Assembly (NCBI GenBank): GCA_035652235.1
Contig: DASREE010000035.1
Coordinates: 1 to 64,000 of the forward strand
DNA length: 64,000 bases
Source of the DNA: PALSA-612 sp035652235
GTDB lineage: Bacteria > Actinomycetota > Thermoleophilia > Gaiellales > Gaiellaceae
Direction: 5' to 3'
Shown here: piece by piece, positions 42,038 through 52,346 of the stretch
Position numbering within the stretch: position 1 is the stretch's first letter
Layout: the number at the start of each line of letters is the position of its first letter
The notes under the pieces: generated by a model
Seen by the model: only the letters and a program-made list of their open reading frames with translations
Database searches by the model: none
What the model was told of the DNA's origin: nothing
Made by a program: the position numbers and the translations under genes

Positions 42038-43947
42038 GCCGGCGCGCCGCGGCGGATCGCCGGGCGCGGCAGCTGCCCCTCTGCCCACAGCGCGGCCACC
42101 CCGACGCGCGGCAGCGTTCGAGCCCGCTCGAAGACGAGGTAGCGCGGCACCCAGCGCGGCGAGAACTTGGCGTTGAAGCGGTACAGGCTCTCGAGCTGGA
42201 AGGAGCGGCTGGCGAGCCGGACGACCCGCCCGGCGAGCCGCTCTGCCGGGTTCCGCGGCCCGTGGATGAAACGGGCGAAGGCGGCGAAGTTGAGCGACAG
42301 CTCCTCCGTTCCCGCCGCCCCGAGGAGCTCGATCGAGCGGACGACCAGGAACTCGGTCAGGCCGTTGGGCGTCGAGCGGTCGCGCCGCATCGCCGACAGC
42401 GACATCGCCGCTCGGCCGTAGCTCGGGACGAAGTGGAGGAAGCCGCGGACATGACCCTCGTCGTCGCGTGCGAGGACGACCGCGTCGTCCCCGGGGCCGT
42501 CCGCAGGCAGCGCGTCGAGCGCCATCGAGAAGCCCCGCTCGGGCGCGCCGGCGCGCCACAGCTCCGACACGCGCTCGAGCTCGGCGACGGTCGCGCCGTC
42601 GAGATCGGCGCCGCGTAGCAGCTCGGCGCGATAGCCGGCCCGCTCGAGGCGCGTCACGGACTGCCGCACCTTCCGCACCGAGCGTCCCTCGAGCGAGAAG
42701 GCGCCCGTGTCGACGATCGCCTCGTCGCCCAGGTAGAGCGCTCGCAGCCCCGCCTCGCGCCACAGCGGGAGGAGGCGCTCGCTCGCTCCGAGCACGGCGA
42801 GCTCGAGCCCGTGCAGCTCCGCGAACGTGCGCAGCTCGCGCACGAGCCCGGGCAGCGAACGGTCCGCCCCGACCGGATCGCCGGAGACGAGGAGGACGCC
42901 GCTCTCGACGCGGTATGCCGCGAACGCCTCGCCGTCCTGCGAGAACAAGTAGGGCGTGTCACGGCGCAGCTTGAAGAAGGAGAGCGTGTCGAAGCCGTGC
43001 CGGCGGACGAGCGACTCGGCCCGGCGGCGGAGCTCCCCGTCGGGCAGGCTGCGCGGGGCGGCGAGCGGGCGGAAGACGACGTAGGCGCAGACGACGAGCG
43101 CGAAGACCGCCCCCAGGCCGGTGCCGAGCGGCACCCAGGCGAGCTCGTCGCGGAAGGCGATCGGCCCCGAGTCCCACAGGAGCAGGTCGCCCGCCGCGCG
43201 CGCGACGACGCCGGCGCCCGCATGCGGTGCGGCGGCGACGGCGGCGAGCGCGGCCAGGCCGTAGGCGGCCAGCCAGATGGCCGGGATGCGCCACAGCCCG
43301 CTGCGCAGCCGCATCGGCGAGTGCCGGACGCAGAAGGCGTCGCGCCCCCACCACAGGAGCCCCGCCACGCCCCACGAGAGGAAGGCCTCCTCCAGGTCGA
43401 GCCCCTTGAGCAGGTCGGAGGCGCCGAGCAGGACGAGGAGGAGCACCGCCGTGTGCAGCGCGCGGCGGCGGCGACGGTGGAGGTAGAAGGCGGTCACGAT
43501 CAGCAAGGCGCTGAGAGGAAGCGCCAGGGCGTGGAAGACGGGCAGCGCGTGCACGGGCTCGATGTGCAGGAGGAGGTGGCCGCGCCAGGCCACGTTCGGA
43601 GTGAGCGCCGAGGCGAGGTTGACGAGCCCGGTGACGAGCGCGGCCGCGGCGGCGAGGCCGGGCAGCCCCTCACCGCGGTGCGCGTCGCGCAGCGCCTGGA
43701 CGCGGCGGTGCACAAGCGGGCGCCACGCCGCGGTGTCCCGCGTCCAGGGGAGGATGTCGCGCCAGTCCTTGGCGACGAGCCAGCCGGCCGCGAGCAGGAG
43801 GAGCGCGGTTCCGGCCAGGTCGACGACGCCCGTGAACCGCAGCGCTGCGGCAAGCGCCGCCGTCGCCAGGCCCAGGTGCCACTCGTGCACGCGCCGCCCG
43901 AGCAGCCGCACGCGCGGGCCGAGCGGATGGCGTTCGAGGCTGATCAC
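42034..43947 (-). CDS. MprF-like phosphatidylglycerol lysyltransferase-domain protein
   Basis: A 637-residue membrane protein. Residues about 20-290 hold several hydrophobic helices; residues about 310-610 form the DUF2156 tandem-GNAT domain of MprF/LysX2 (SLVRRHGFDTLSFFKLRRD, VLLVSGDPVGADRSLPGLV, GFLHFVPSYGRAAMSLSAMRRD, LNFAAFARFIHG). These enzymes transfer an aminoacyl group from tRNA to phosphatidylglycerol, lowering surface charge and aiding resistance to cationic peptides. The flippase part is shorter than in staphylococcal MprF, as in Actinobacteria. Start GTG 43947. Confidence 0.85.
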   Translation of the reverse strand: MISLERHPLGPRVRLLGRRVHEWHLGLATAALAAALRFTGVVDLAGTALLLLAAGWLVAKDWRDILPWTRDTAAWRPLVHRRVQALRDAHRGEGLPGLAAAAALVTGLVNLASALTPNVAWRGHLLLHIEPVHALPVFHALALPLSALLIVTAFYLHRRRRRALHTAVLLLVLLGASDLLKGLDLEEAFLSWGVAGLLWWGRDAFCVRHSPMRLRSGLWRIPAIWLAAYGLAALAAVAAAPHAGAGVVARAAGDLLLWDSGPIAFRDELAWVPLGTGLGAVFALVVCAYVVFRPLAAPRSLPDGELRRRAESLVRRHGFDTLSFFKLRRDTPYLFSQDGEAFAAYRVESGVLLVSGDPVGADRSLPGLVRELRTFAELHGLELAVLGASERLLPLWREAGLRALYLGDEAIVDTGAFSLEGRSVRKVRQSVTRLERAGYRAELLRGADLDGATVAELERVSELWRAGAPERGFSMALDALPADGPGDDAVVLARDDEGHVRGFLHFVPSYGRAAMSLSAMRRDRSTPNGLTEFLVVRSIELLGAAGTEELSLNFAAFARFIHGPRNPAERLAGRVVRLASRSFQLESLYRFNAKFSPRWVPRYLVFERARTLPRVGVAALWAEGQLPRPAIRRGAPA

Positions 43948-43987
43948 GTTCCGTCTGTCGAAGCTTCGCGAGGCGACGAGCTGCAGC

Positions 43988-44425
43988 TCACAGTATCCGG
44001 AATCGGCCGACGCCGAGCCGGTCCTGACCCTGGCGCGAGGGGCCGGCGCGCCCGCTCGCGAGGAGCAGGCAGACGAGGGCGAGCGGGATCTCCGCCAGGA
44101 CGGCGAGCAGGATGGCGACCTCCAGGTCGATGCCGGAGGAAGCGGTGAGGACGTCGAACCAGGCGTCGCAGAACAGCAGCGCGGCGCTCGCGGCGGCGAG
44201 CGGCTGCACGGCGCGGCGGGAGCGCGCCGCCGCGGCCGCGGTGGCGAGGAGCGAGCAGGCGAGCACGACGTCGAAGCCGGTCCAGGCCAGGTCCCAGTGG
44301 TCGGCCAAATGCCGTGAGGGCAGGATCACGGTCAGCGCGACCGTCCAGGGGACGAGCGCGACGGCCGCCGCCGCGAGGACCGCCGCCGCCCACGACGGGG
44401 AGCGCTGCTCGAAGGGTTCTGCCAC
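43988..44425 (-). CDS. four-helix membrane protein, unknown function
   Basis: A 145-residue protein with about four transmembrane helices (AAVLAAAAVALVPWTVALTV, FDVVLACSLLATAAAAA, LAAASAALLFCDAWFDVL, VAILLAVLAEIPLALVCLLL). The acidic/aromatic pair DAWFDVLTA lies between helices 3 and 4. No family was assigned with certainty. It lies 40 bp upstream of the MprF-like gene on the same strand. Confidence 0.65.
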   Translation of the reverse strand: MAEPFEQRSPSWAAAVLAAAAVALVPWTVALTVILPSRHLADHWDLAWTGFDVVLACSLLATAAAAARSRRAVQPLAAASAALLFCDAWFDVLTASSGIDLEVAILLAVLAEIPLALVCLLLASGRAGPSRQGQDRLGVGRFRIL

Positions 44426-44431
44426 GGGCCG

Positions 44432-44437
44432 ACGATA
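44432..44437 (-). promoter_or_regulatory. leaderless -10 box of the four-helix membrane protein gene
   Basis: Minus-strand TATCGT, 6 nt before GTG 44425. Confidence 0.5.
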
Positions 44438-44472
44438 GCCGACCGCGCCCGCGGCTCCGCACCGGAGGAGCC

Positions 44473-44925
44473 GTGCGCCGGCCGGCGAAAGCGCGGCCGA
44501 TGGGAATCCGGCCCGAGGAACGGGTCTGCCTGGACGCGCGCCGCCACGGCGTTGCCCTGTTCCGGCCGTTGGCGCGCGCGCTCGCGCTCGCCGCGGCGGG
44601 CATCGTCTGCCTGGGCCTGTCCTGGCCCGTGCCGGTCGCCGGCGCCGCCGCCCTGTCGCTCGCCGCCGTCCTCGCCCTCGTCGCGGTCGTGCGCTGGGAC
44701 CGCACCCGGCTCGTCGTCACGACGGAGAAGGTGTTCCTCGTGCACGGCGTGCTCAGGCGGCGCGCGTCCGCCGTCATGCTCCGCTCGCTCGCTGTCGTCT
44801 CGCTCGACCAGTCGCTGCCAGCACGCGTGCTCGGCTACGGCACGCTGCAGGTGGGCCCGCTGGAGGTCAGCTACGTGCCGAGGGCGCGCGAGGTCCGCGA
44901 CCTCGTCGAGCGCCTGGCGGCGTAG
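44473..44925 (+). CDS. bacterial PH (DUF304) domain membrane protein
   Basis: A 150-residue protein with a two-helix membrane hairpin (about 35-75) followed by a bacterial pleckstrin-homology-type domain (RTRLVVTTEKVFLVHGVLRRRASAVML, VVSLDQSLPARVLGYGTLQV). The role of this domain in bacteria is unknown. GTG 44473 follows GGAGGAG closely and was chosen; ATG 44500 is an alternative start. Confidence 0.75.
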   Translation: MRRPAKARPMGIRPEERVCLDARRHGVALFRPLARALALAAAGIVCLGLSWPVPVAGAAALSLAAVLALVAVVRWDRTRLVVTTEKVFLVHGVLRRRASAVMLRSLAVVSLDQSLPARVLGYGTLQVGPLEVSYVPRAREVRDLVERLAA

Positions 44926-44989
44926 GCTCGATCACGGGCAGGAAGAGCGCCCGCGCGCGCCCGTTCGACAGGAGGGGAGACGACGAACG

Positions 44990-45125
44990 GGTGGACACGC
45001 GGCCAGGCGGCGGAGCCGCCCAGGTGGAGGATCGCCGAGCCGTCGGGCGACCAGCCGGTCGGTGCGGCACGTACGCGGATCGACGCTCGCGGCGGCTCTG
45101 CGCAGGCCTTCACGAACACCTGTTC
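44990..45125 (-). pseudogene. possible tail remnant of a beta-propeller (PD40) protein
   Basis: The gap between the PH-domain gene and uvrA carries a minus-strand stretch reading APTGWSPDGSAILHLGG, the WSPDG signature of TolB/PD40 propeller repeats. No start codon or full repeat is present, and a neighbouring frame continues with ALFLPVIEP, suggesting a frameshift. Short and uncertain. Confidence 0.25.
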
Positions 45126-45126
45126 C
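45113..45126. promoter_or_regulatory. LexA/SOS-type box upstream of uvrA
   Basis: CGAACACCTGTTCC contains GAAC-N4-GTTC, the core of Gram-positive and actinobacterial LexA boxes. It ends 17 bp before the uvrA -10 box, so it covers the -35 region, a typical repressor position. Confidence 0.6.
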
Positions 45127-45143
45127 CGTTCGACCCAGGGCGG

Positions 45144-45149
45144 TAGACT
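45144..45149 (+). promoter_or_regulatory. leaderless -10 box of uvrA
   Basis: TAGACT ends exactly 7 nt before GTG 45157. Confidence 0.7.
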
Positions 45150-45156
45150 GGCCCTC

Positions 45157-47990
<2,834 letters not shown>

Positions 47991-47994
<4 letters not shown>

Positions 47995-48416
47995 GGTCCG
48001 GTGTCTGCCGGCAGGACGACGAACGGGTCCCCAGCCGGCGTGCGTAGCGCGCGGAAGTGCCGCTCGTCGAGCGTCAGCACGCGGTTCGTCCTGTAGCGGC
48101 CGGCAAGGACCACGATCGACGCATCCGCGAGGCCGATGTTCAGGTCTCGATAGCGGAGGATCACTTCGAGCGCCATGCGTGTCTCCTCGGTGCCGAACGG
48201 CGCAAGCGCGTACGCACCGGCTGACACCTCGGCGAGAAACTCTGCCTCGACGGCCACACCGTGCCGCGTGAGGAGCAGGTGGTCGATCTCGCAGAGGATC
48301 ACGGGCGACAGCACGAACGGACCGGGCTCCTGTTGGAGAAACGTCCGAACGGCATCGTGCGCCGGGTGGGTCGGGACGAGCCCTGCTATCAGCCCGCCCG
48401 CGTCGAGGACGATCAT
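47991..48416 (-). CDS. vapC: VapC-type PIN-domain toxin
   Basis: A 141-residue PIN endoribonuclease. The acidic metal site is represented by IVLDAGGLIAGL (first Asp), SPVILCEIDHLL (Glu), and NIGLADASIVVLAG (Asp pair region), with VLTLDERHF near the end. VapC toxins cleave tRNA or rRNA and are held inactive by VapB. ATG overlaps the vapB stop (ATGA), the standard coupling. Confidence 0.9.
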
Positions 48417-48667
48417 TCCCCGCCGAGCTCGTGAGCCAGGTTGGCCTCGATGAGCTCCGCAAGAACCTCGTCGAAGCGGTCGGGATCGATCGGTTCCGCG
48501 TCGCCGTACGGGCCCGGCAACGGGAACGTCGGCCGCGGCCGCTCGCGCGCCGTGAACTCCTCGAGCGCCGTCCGGATCACGTCGGCCTCCGACTGGCCGC
48601 GGTGCGCCGCGGCGCGCTCGAGGCGAGACTTCAGCTCGGGCGTGAGGTAAACAGTGGTCTTCACCAT
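48413..48667 (-). CDS. vapB: VapB-type ribbon-helix-helix antitoxin
   Basis: An 84-residue antitoxin. The N-terminal MVKTTVYLTPELKSRLERAA and QSEADVIRTALEEF form a ribbon-helix-helix DNA-binding domain; the C-terminal acidic part (DPDRFDEVLAELIEANLAH) should wrap VapC. ATG 48667 is the natural start; the longer open frame is not protein-like. A 12-bp tandem repeat 7 bp upstream is a likely autoregulatory operator. Confidence 0.9.
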   Translation of the reverse strand: MVKTTVYLTPELKSRLERAAAHRGQSEADVIRTALEEFTARERPRPTFPLPGPYGDAEPIDPDRFDEVLAELIEANLAHELGGE

Positions 48668-48674
48668 GCGATCG

Positions 48675-48698
48675 ATAGTGCCATACATAGTGCCATAC
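48675..48698 (-). promoter_or_regulatory. 12-bp tandem repeat, probable vapBC operator
   Basis: ATAGTGCCATAC occurs twice back to back (48675-48686, 48687-48698). On the coding strand each ends CACTAT, and the proximal one lies exactly 7 nt before the vapB ATG, where the -10 box should be. Two adjacent sites suit cooperative binding of a VapBC complex. Confidence 0.6.
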
Positions 48699-48699
48699 G

Positions 48700-48720
48700 T
48701 TCGTGACGGCTTCGTGACGG
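48700..48720. repeat. short direct repeat upstream of vapB
   Basis: TTCGTGACGG occurs at 48700-48709 and 48711-48720. It lies between the divergent vapB and VOC genes, beyond the 12-bp tandem repeat. Role unknown. Confidence 0.5.
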
Positions 48721-48740
48721 ATCGCGCGCGGTAGCCGGAC

Positions 48741-49139
48741 GTGCAGGTGCGCAACCCCTTCGGCCACATCGACCTGCGGGTCTCCTCGCTCGCGGAGGCA
48801 CTGCCCTTCTACGAGGCGCTGATGTCGGCGCTCGGCTTCGTTCACCGCTACCACGGCGACGAATGGAAGGTGTGGGGCGCCGGCACCGACGAGGACCTGC
48901 CCGGCGCCGCCTACTTCGGCATCACCGAGAGCCCGGGCCACGTTGCCAACGAGAACCGGATCGCGTTCTGGGTCGCCGAGCCAGCGGAGGTCGATCGGAT
49001 CGCCTCGGTCGTCGAGGCTGCCGGAGGGGGCGAGATCAGCGGGCCGAAGCGGCTGCCCTACGGGCCCGACTACTACGCCGTCTTCTTCGCCGACCCCTGC
49101 GGCAACCGGCTCGAGGTCTATCACCGGCTCCTCGGCTGA
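48741..49139 (+). CDS. VOC-family (glyoxalase/bleomycin-resistance fold) protein
   Basis: A 132-residue vicinal-oxygen-chelate protein. FGHIDLRVSSLAEALPFYEALMSALGF opens the first beta-alpha-beta-beta-beta unit (His as metal ligand), and YYAVFFADPCGNRLEVYH closes the second (Glu ligand). One VOC domain, so it should work as a dimer. Substrate unknown; glyoxalase, dioxygenase or antibiotic-binding roles occur in the family. Confidence 0.85.
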   Translation: MQVRNPFGHIDLRVSSLAEALPFYEALMSALGFVHRYHGDEWKVWGAGTDEDLPGAAYFGITESPGHVANENRIAFWVAEPAEVDRIASVVEAAGGGEISGPKRLPYGPDYYAVFFADPCGNRLEVYHRLLG

Positions 49140-49143
49140 TCTC

Positions 49144-49149
49144 TAAGCT
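49144..49149 (+). promoter_or_regulatory. leaderless -10 box of the Yip1-like gene
   Basis: TAAGCT, 6 nt before GTG 49156. Confidence 0.5.
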
Positions 49150-49155
49150 GGCTGC

Positions 49156-49815
49156 GTGAGCGCGCGCAGCGAGCCTGGTGTCGAGACGCTCGAGCGCGAG
49201 TGGTGGGCGCGGCTGCCGCGCCTGCTGACGGCTCCCGCAGAGGTGTTCCGGCGGCTCGCCGACGAATCGCGCGCGGCGGCGGACGAGCGCCAGGAGCCGC
49301 TCGTGGCGGTCACCTTCCTCGCCGGGATCCCGATGTTCCTCTCCCTGGTTTCCCTCCAGCCTCCGTACGACCGCTACACGTCTTTCAGCGAGCTCGACCT
49401 GGTGCTGCAGACGATCATCGGGGCCGGTCTCGTCGGCCTGTCGAACTTCTGGCTCGGCGGCTTCCTCGTCTACCTCGGCGCGCGCGGCCTCGGCGCCCTC
49501 ACCGGCTTCCGCCTCGGACGCCATCTGGCTGGCCTCGCGACCGCGCCCTTCGTCGTCGAGCTCGTCCTCGTCTGGCCGGTGCGGCTCGCCCTGTACGGCG
49601 GCGACCTGTTCCGCTCGGGCGGCGCCGACGAGGGCACGGGCGGGGACGTGTTCCGCGGCATCGACGCGCTCTTCCTGCTCTGGGCGGTCGTGCTCGTGCT
49701 CGTCGGCATCCGCTCGACGCAGCGGTGGACGTGGCGCCGGTCGGGGGCCGCCGTCGGCGTCGCGGCGCTCTTCGCCGTCCTGGTCGGAACGTTCGTCTTT
49801 GCCGTCTCGCGCTGA
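49156..49815 (+). CDS. Yip1-like polytopic membrane protein
   Basis: A 219-residue protein with a soluble start (WWARLPRLLTAPAEVFRRLAD, a Yip1-domain hallmark of a helix followed by a Pro-rich turn) and five hydrophobic helices. YIP1-like bacterial proteins are of unknown function. It stands alone between the VOC gene and the convergent panB. Confidence 0.65.
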   Translation: MSARSEPGVETLEREWWARLPRLLTAPAEVFRRLADESRAAADERQEPLVAVTFLAGIPMFLSLVSLQPPYDRYTSFSELDLVLQTIIGAGLVGLSNFWLGGFLVYLGARGLGALTGFRLGRHLAGLATAPFVVELVLVWPVRLALYGGDLFRSGGADEGTGGDVFRGIDALFLLWAVVLVLVGIRSTQRWTWRRSGAAVGVAALFAVLVGTFVFAVSR

Positions 49816-49845
49816 CCGGGCCCGCCGGTCGCGACGGCCGTGCCG

Positions 49846-50700
49846 CTACGCCTGCTCGAACGCGGCCAGCTCGTCGGCGGGCATCGCGTACGCGTGCTCC
49901 TCGCCGGGAAAGGCGCCGCGCCGCACTTCGTCGGCGTACGTCTCGAGCGCGTCTCTGATCTCGCGCGAGAGGCTCGCGTAGCGCTTGACGAAGCGAGGGA
50001 GATGCCCCTCCGTCAGCCCGAGCAGGTCGTGGTAGACGAGGACCTGGCCGTCGCAGGACGGGCCGGCGCCGATGCCGATCGTCGGAATCGAGAGCTCGGC
50101 CGTGATCCGCGCCGCAACCGGCGCCGGTACCGCCTCGAGCACGAGCGAGCAGCAGCCCGCCTCCTCGAGCGCGTGCGCGGCGATCACGAGCCGCCGCGCG
50201 GCGGCGGCTGTGCGCCCCTGCGTCCTGAAGCCGCCCAGCATCGTGGCCGACTGCGGGGTCAGGCCGATGTGGCCCATCACCGGGATCCCGGCCTCGACGA
50301 TCGCCTGCGCCCGCGACACCATCGGGCCTGCGCCCTCGAGCTTGACGATGTCGGCGCCCGCCTCCTTGACGAAGCGGATCGCGGTGCGGACGGCGTCCTC
50401 GTCCGACACCTGGTAGGAGCCGAAGGGCAGGTCGCCGACGACGAGCGGCCTGCGCACCTGCCGGGCGACCGTCCGCGTCAGGAAGAGCATCTCGTCGACG
50501 GTGACCGGAACCGTCGTCCCCTCGTAGCCGAGCACGACCATCGCTGCCGTGTCGCCGACGAGCACGACGTCGATCCCGGCGTCCTCGGCGAAGCGGGCGC
50601 CGGGGGCGTCGTAGGCCGTGACCATGACGATCTTCTCGCCCGCTCGCTTCATCTCGACGAGCTGCGTCAGCGGCAGCTTCGCCGCAGGCGGGGTGCTCAT
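49846..50700 (-). CDS. panB: 3-methyl-2-oxobutanoate hydroxymethyltransferase
   Basis: A 284-residue enzyme making ketopantoate from 2-ketoisovalerate and methylene-THF, first step of pantothenate synthesis. Metal/substrate motifs: MVTAYDAPGARFAEDAGIDVVLVGDT (Asp ligands), VVGDLPFGSY, VKLEGAG, and HIGLTPQS. The C-terminal GIGAGPSCDGQVLVYHDLLG is diagnostic. ATG overlaps the panC stop, so it is the last gene of a DUF2520-panC-panB operon. Confidence 0.96.
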   Translation of the reverse strand: MSTPPAAKLPLTQLVEMKRAGEKIVMVTAYDAPGARFAEDAGIDVVLVGDTAAMVVLGYEGTTVPVTVDEMLFLTRTVARQVRRPLVVGDLPFGSYQVSDEDAVRTAIRFVKEAGADIVKLEGAGPMVSRAQAIVEAGIPVMGHIGLTPQSATMLGGFRTQGRTAAAARRLVIAAHALEEAGCCSLVLEAVPAPVAARITAELSIPTIGIGAGPSCDGQVLVYHDLLGLTEGHLPRFVKRYASLSREIRDALETYADEVRRGAFPGEEHAYAMPADELAAFEQA

Positions 50701-51467
50701 CCGTGCGCTCCTTTCAGGGGGATGTTGTCGATCAGCCGCGTGTCGCCAAAGCGGACGGCCGCGGCAAGGGTGGGAGGGTCGAACGGGGCGATCTCGACGT
50801 AGTCGACGTCGAGGCCGTCCAGCAGCCGCCTCGCCTGGTCGGGATCGCCGGTCGCGAGCGCCCGCGGCAGGGCGAGCGCCGCCTCGCGCTCGGCCGGGGA
50901 GAGGCGCAGGTTGCGCGAGGAGAGCGCGAGGCCGTCCGCGTCGCGCACGGTGGGGAGCACGCGCAGCTCGAGCTCGAGGTCGAGGTCTCGCACCATGCGG
51001 CGGACGACCTCAACCTGCTGCGCGTCCTTCTGGCCGAAGTAGGCGACATCCGGCCGGACGATGTTGAACAGCTTGCAGCAGATCGTGGCCACGCCGCGGA
51101 AATGGCCGGGGCGGAACGCGCCCTCGAGGATCGAGCCGAGCTCGACCACGTCGATCCAGGTCTGGAAGCCCTCCGGGTACATCTCGCCTGCGTCGGGCGC
51201 GAACAGGAGGTCGACGCCCTCCTCGGCCGCGACCGCCGCGTCGCGGTCCTCGCTGCGCGGATAGCGGGCGAGGTCGGCGGCGTCCCCGAACTGCGTCGGG
51301 TTGACGAACAGGCTGACGACGACGACGTCCGTCTCGGCGCGGGCGGCGCGGAAGAGCGAGACGTGGCCGGCGTGGAAGGCGCCCATGGTGGGAACGAGGC
51401 CGACGCGGGAGCCGCCCAGCGGCGCGAGCGCCTCCCGCGCCTCGCGGATCGTGCGGACGATCCTCAC
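50697..51467 (-). CDS. panC: pantothenate synthetase
   Basis: A 256-residue ligase joining pantoate and beta-alanine with ATP. VGLVPTMGAFHAGHVSLFRAA holds the HIGH-like HAGH motif; VSLFVNPTQFG, FGQKDAQQVEVVRRM and LALSSRNLRLSP (SSRN) are all present. GTG 51467 overlaps the upstream stop. panD is not in the window. With coaE it supports the CoA pathway. Confidence 0.96.
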   Translation of the reverse strand: MRIVRTIREAREALAPLGGSRVGLVPTMGAFHAGHVSLFRAARAETDVVVVSLFVNPTQFGDAADLARYPRSEDRDAAVAAEEGVDLLFAPDAGEMYPEGFQTWIDVVELGSILEGAFRPGHFRGVATICCKLFNIVRPDVAYFGQKDAQQVEVVRRMVRDLDLELELRVLPTVRDADGLALSSRNLRLSPAEREAALALPRALATGDPDQARRLLDGLDVDYVEIAPFDPPTLAAAVRFGDTRLIDNIPLKGAHG

Positions 51468-52159
51468 CGGGCGGTCTCCACCGGCTTCTCGGCGGGGAGG
51501 AGCTGCGTCGCCTGTGCGAGCGCCCGGTAGAGCGGCTCGAGCTCCGGCACGTGCGCCCTGATCCCCGCCAGGTGCGCCTCGACCGTCCCCCAGTCGCCGC
51601 GCGCGATCGGCCCGGTCAGCTCGAAGCCGTTGTCGATTGTGCGCCGCATCAGGCACTCGAGGCCCTCCGGCGGAGCCCCGGCGAGCCGGGCCAGCCTCGA
51701 AGCGGCGCGGTGCAGGGTGACGAGGTAGCCGCTCGCGAACATCGCCGCCGCGTGGTAGAGGTGGCGCTCGCCGTCGGGGAGCTGGAAGGGGCGCAGGCCG
51801 AGCGTGCGCGCGAGCCACAGTCCGCGCTCGAGCGCCTCCGGCGACTCCGCGCTGACGGCGCCGTAGGCTCCGTCGAGCTGCTCGGGGCCGCGCCAGGCGA
51901 CGAGCGTCTGCAGCGGATGCACGGAGAAGCGGAGCCGGTGCGGCTCGAGCGCCGCGAGCGGGGTCGCGCCGCTCACGTGGCAGATCCACGGGCCGGGCTC
52001 GATCCCTCGCGCGACCTCGGCGATCGCGCGGTCGGGGACGCACAGGACGATCAGCTCGGCGCTGTGCTCGCGGAGCGCGACGCCGCGCTCGCGCAGGCGC
52101 GCGCAGATGGCCGAGCCCGACCGGCCGGTGGCGCCGAGAACGGTGACGCTGTCGAACAT
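51464..52159 (-). CDS. DUF2520 Rossmann-fold protein of the pan operon
   Basis: A 231-residue NAD(P)-binding protein. SVTVLGATGRSGSAICARL is the Rossmann motif; LIVLCVPDRAIAEVA and HVSGATPLAAL follow; the C-terminal helical DUF2520 domain (YHAAAMFASGYLVTLHRAASRL) resembles 6-phosphogluconate-dehydrogenase-like folds. Proteins of this type are frequent next to panC and may act as ketopantoate reductase; that activity is inferred from context only. Confidence 0.8.
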   Translation of the reverse strand: MFDSVTVLGATGRSGSAICARLRERGVALREHSAELIVLCVPDRAIAEVARGIEPGPWICHVSGATPLAALEPHRLRFSVHPLQTLVAWRGPEQLDGAYGAVSAESPEALERGLWLARTLGLRPFQLPDGERHLYHAAAMFASGYLVTLHRAASRLARLAGAPPEGLECLMRRTIDNGFELTGPIARGDWGTVEAHLAGIRAHVPELEPLYRALAQATQLLPAEKPVETAR

Positions 52160-52264
52160 GCTCGCTCCAGTTCCGTAGCGGATACCGGGCAGCTGGGAGT
52201 GTACCCGCTGGCCCAGCCCCGGTGCGCCCGCACCCGTGTGCCGCCGCTCGGCCGCCTGGACGCC

Positions 52265-52310
52265 GGCTCGATCGCCCGGACGGCGCAGGCTCGATAGCCC
52301 GAACGGTGGT
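52265..52310. repeat. imperfect 23-bp tandem repeat
   Basis: Two units beginning GGCTCGAT(c/a)GCCCG(g/a)ACGG at 52265 and 52288. They lie between the divergent DUF2520 gene and the glycosidase-like gene, just upstream of the latter's GTG. Role unknown. Confidence 0.55.
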
Positions 52311-52346
52311 CAAGGCGGGCAGGGACGCGGTCGATGAGCGCGGCGG

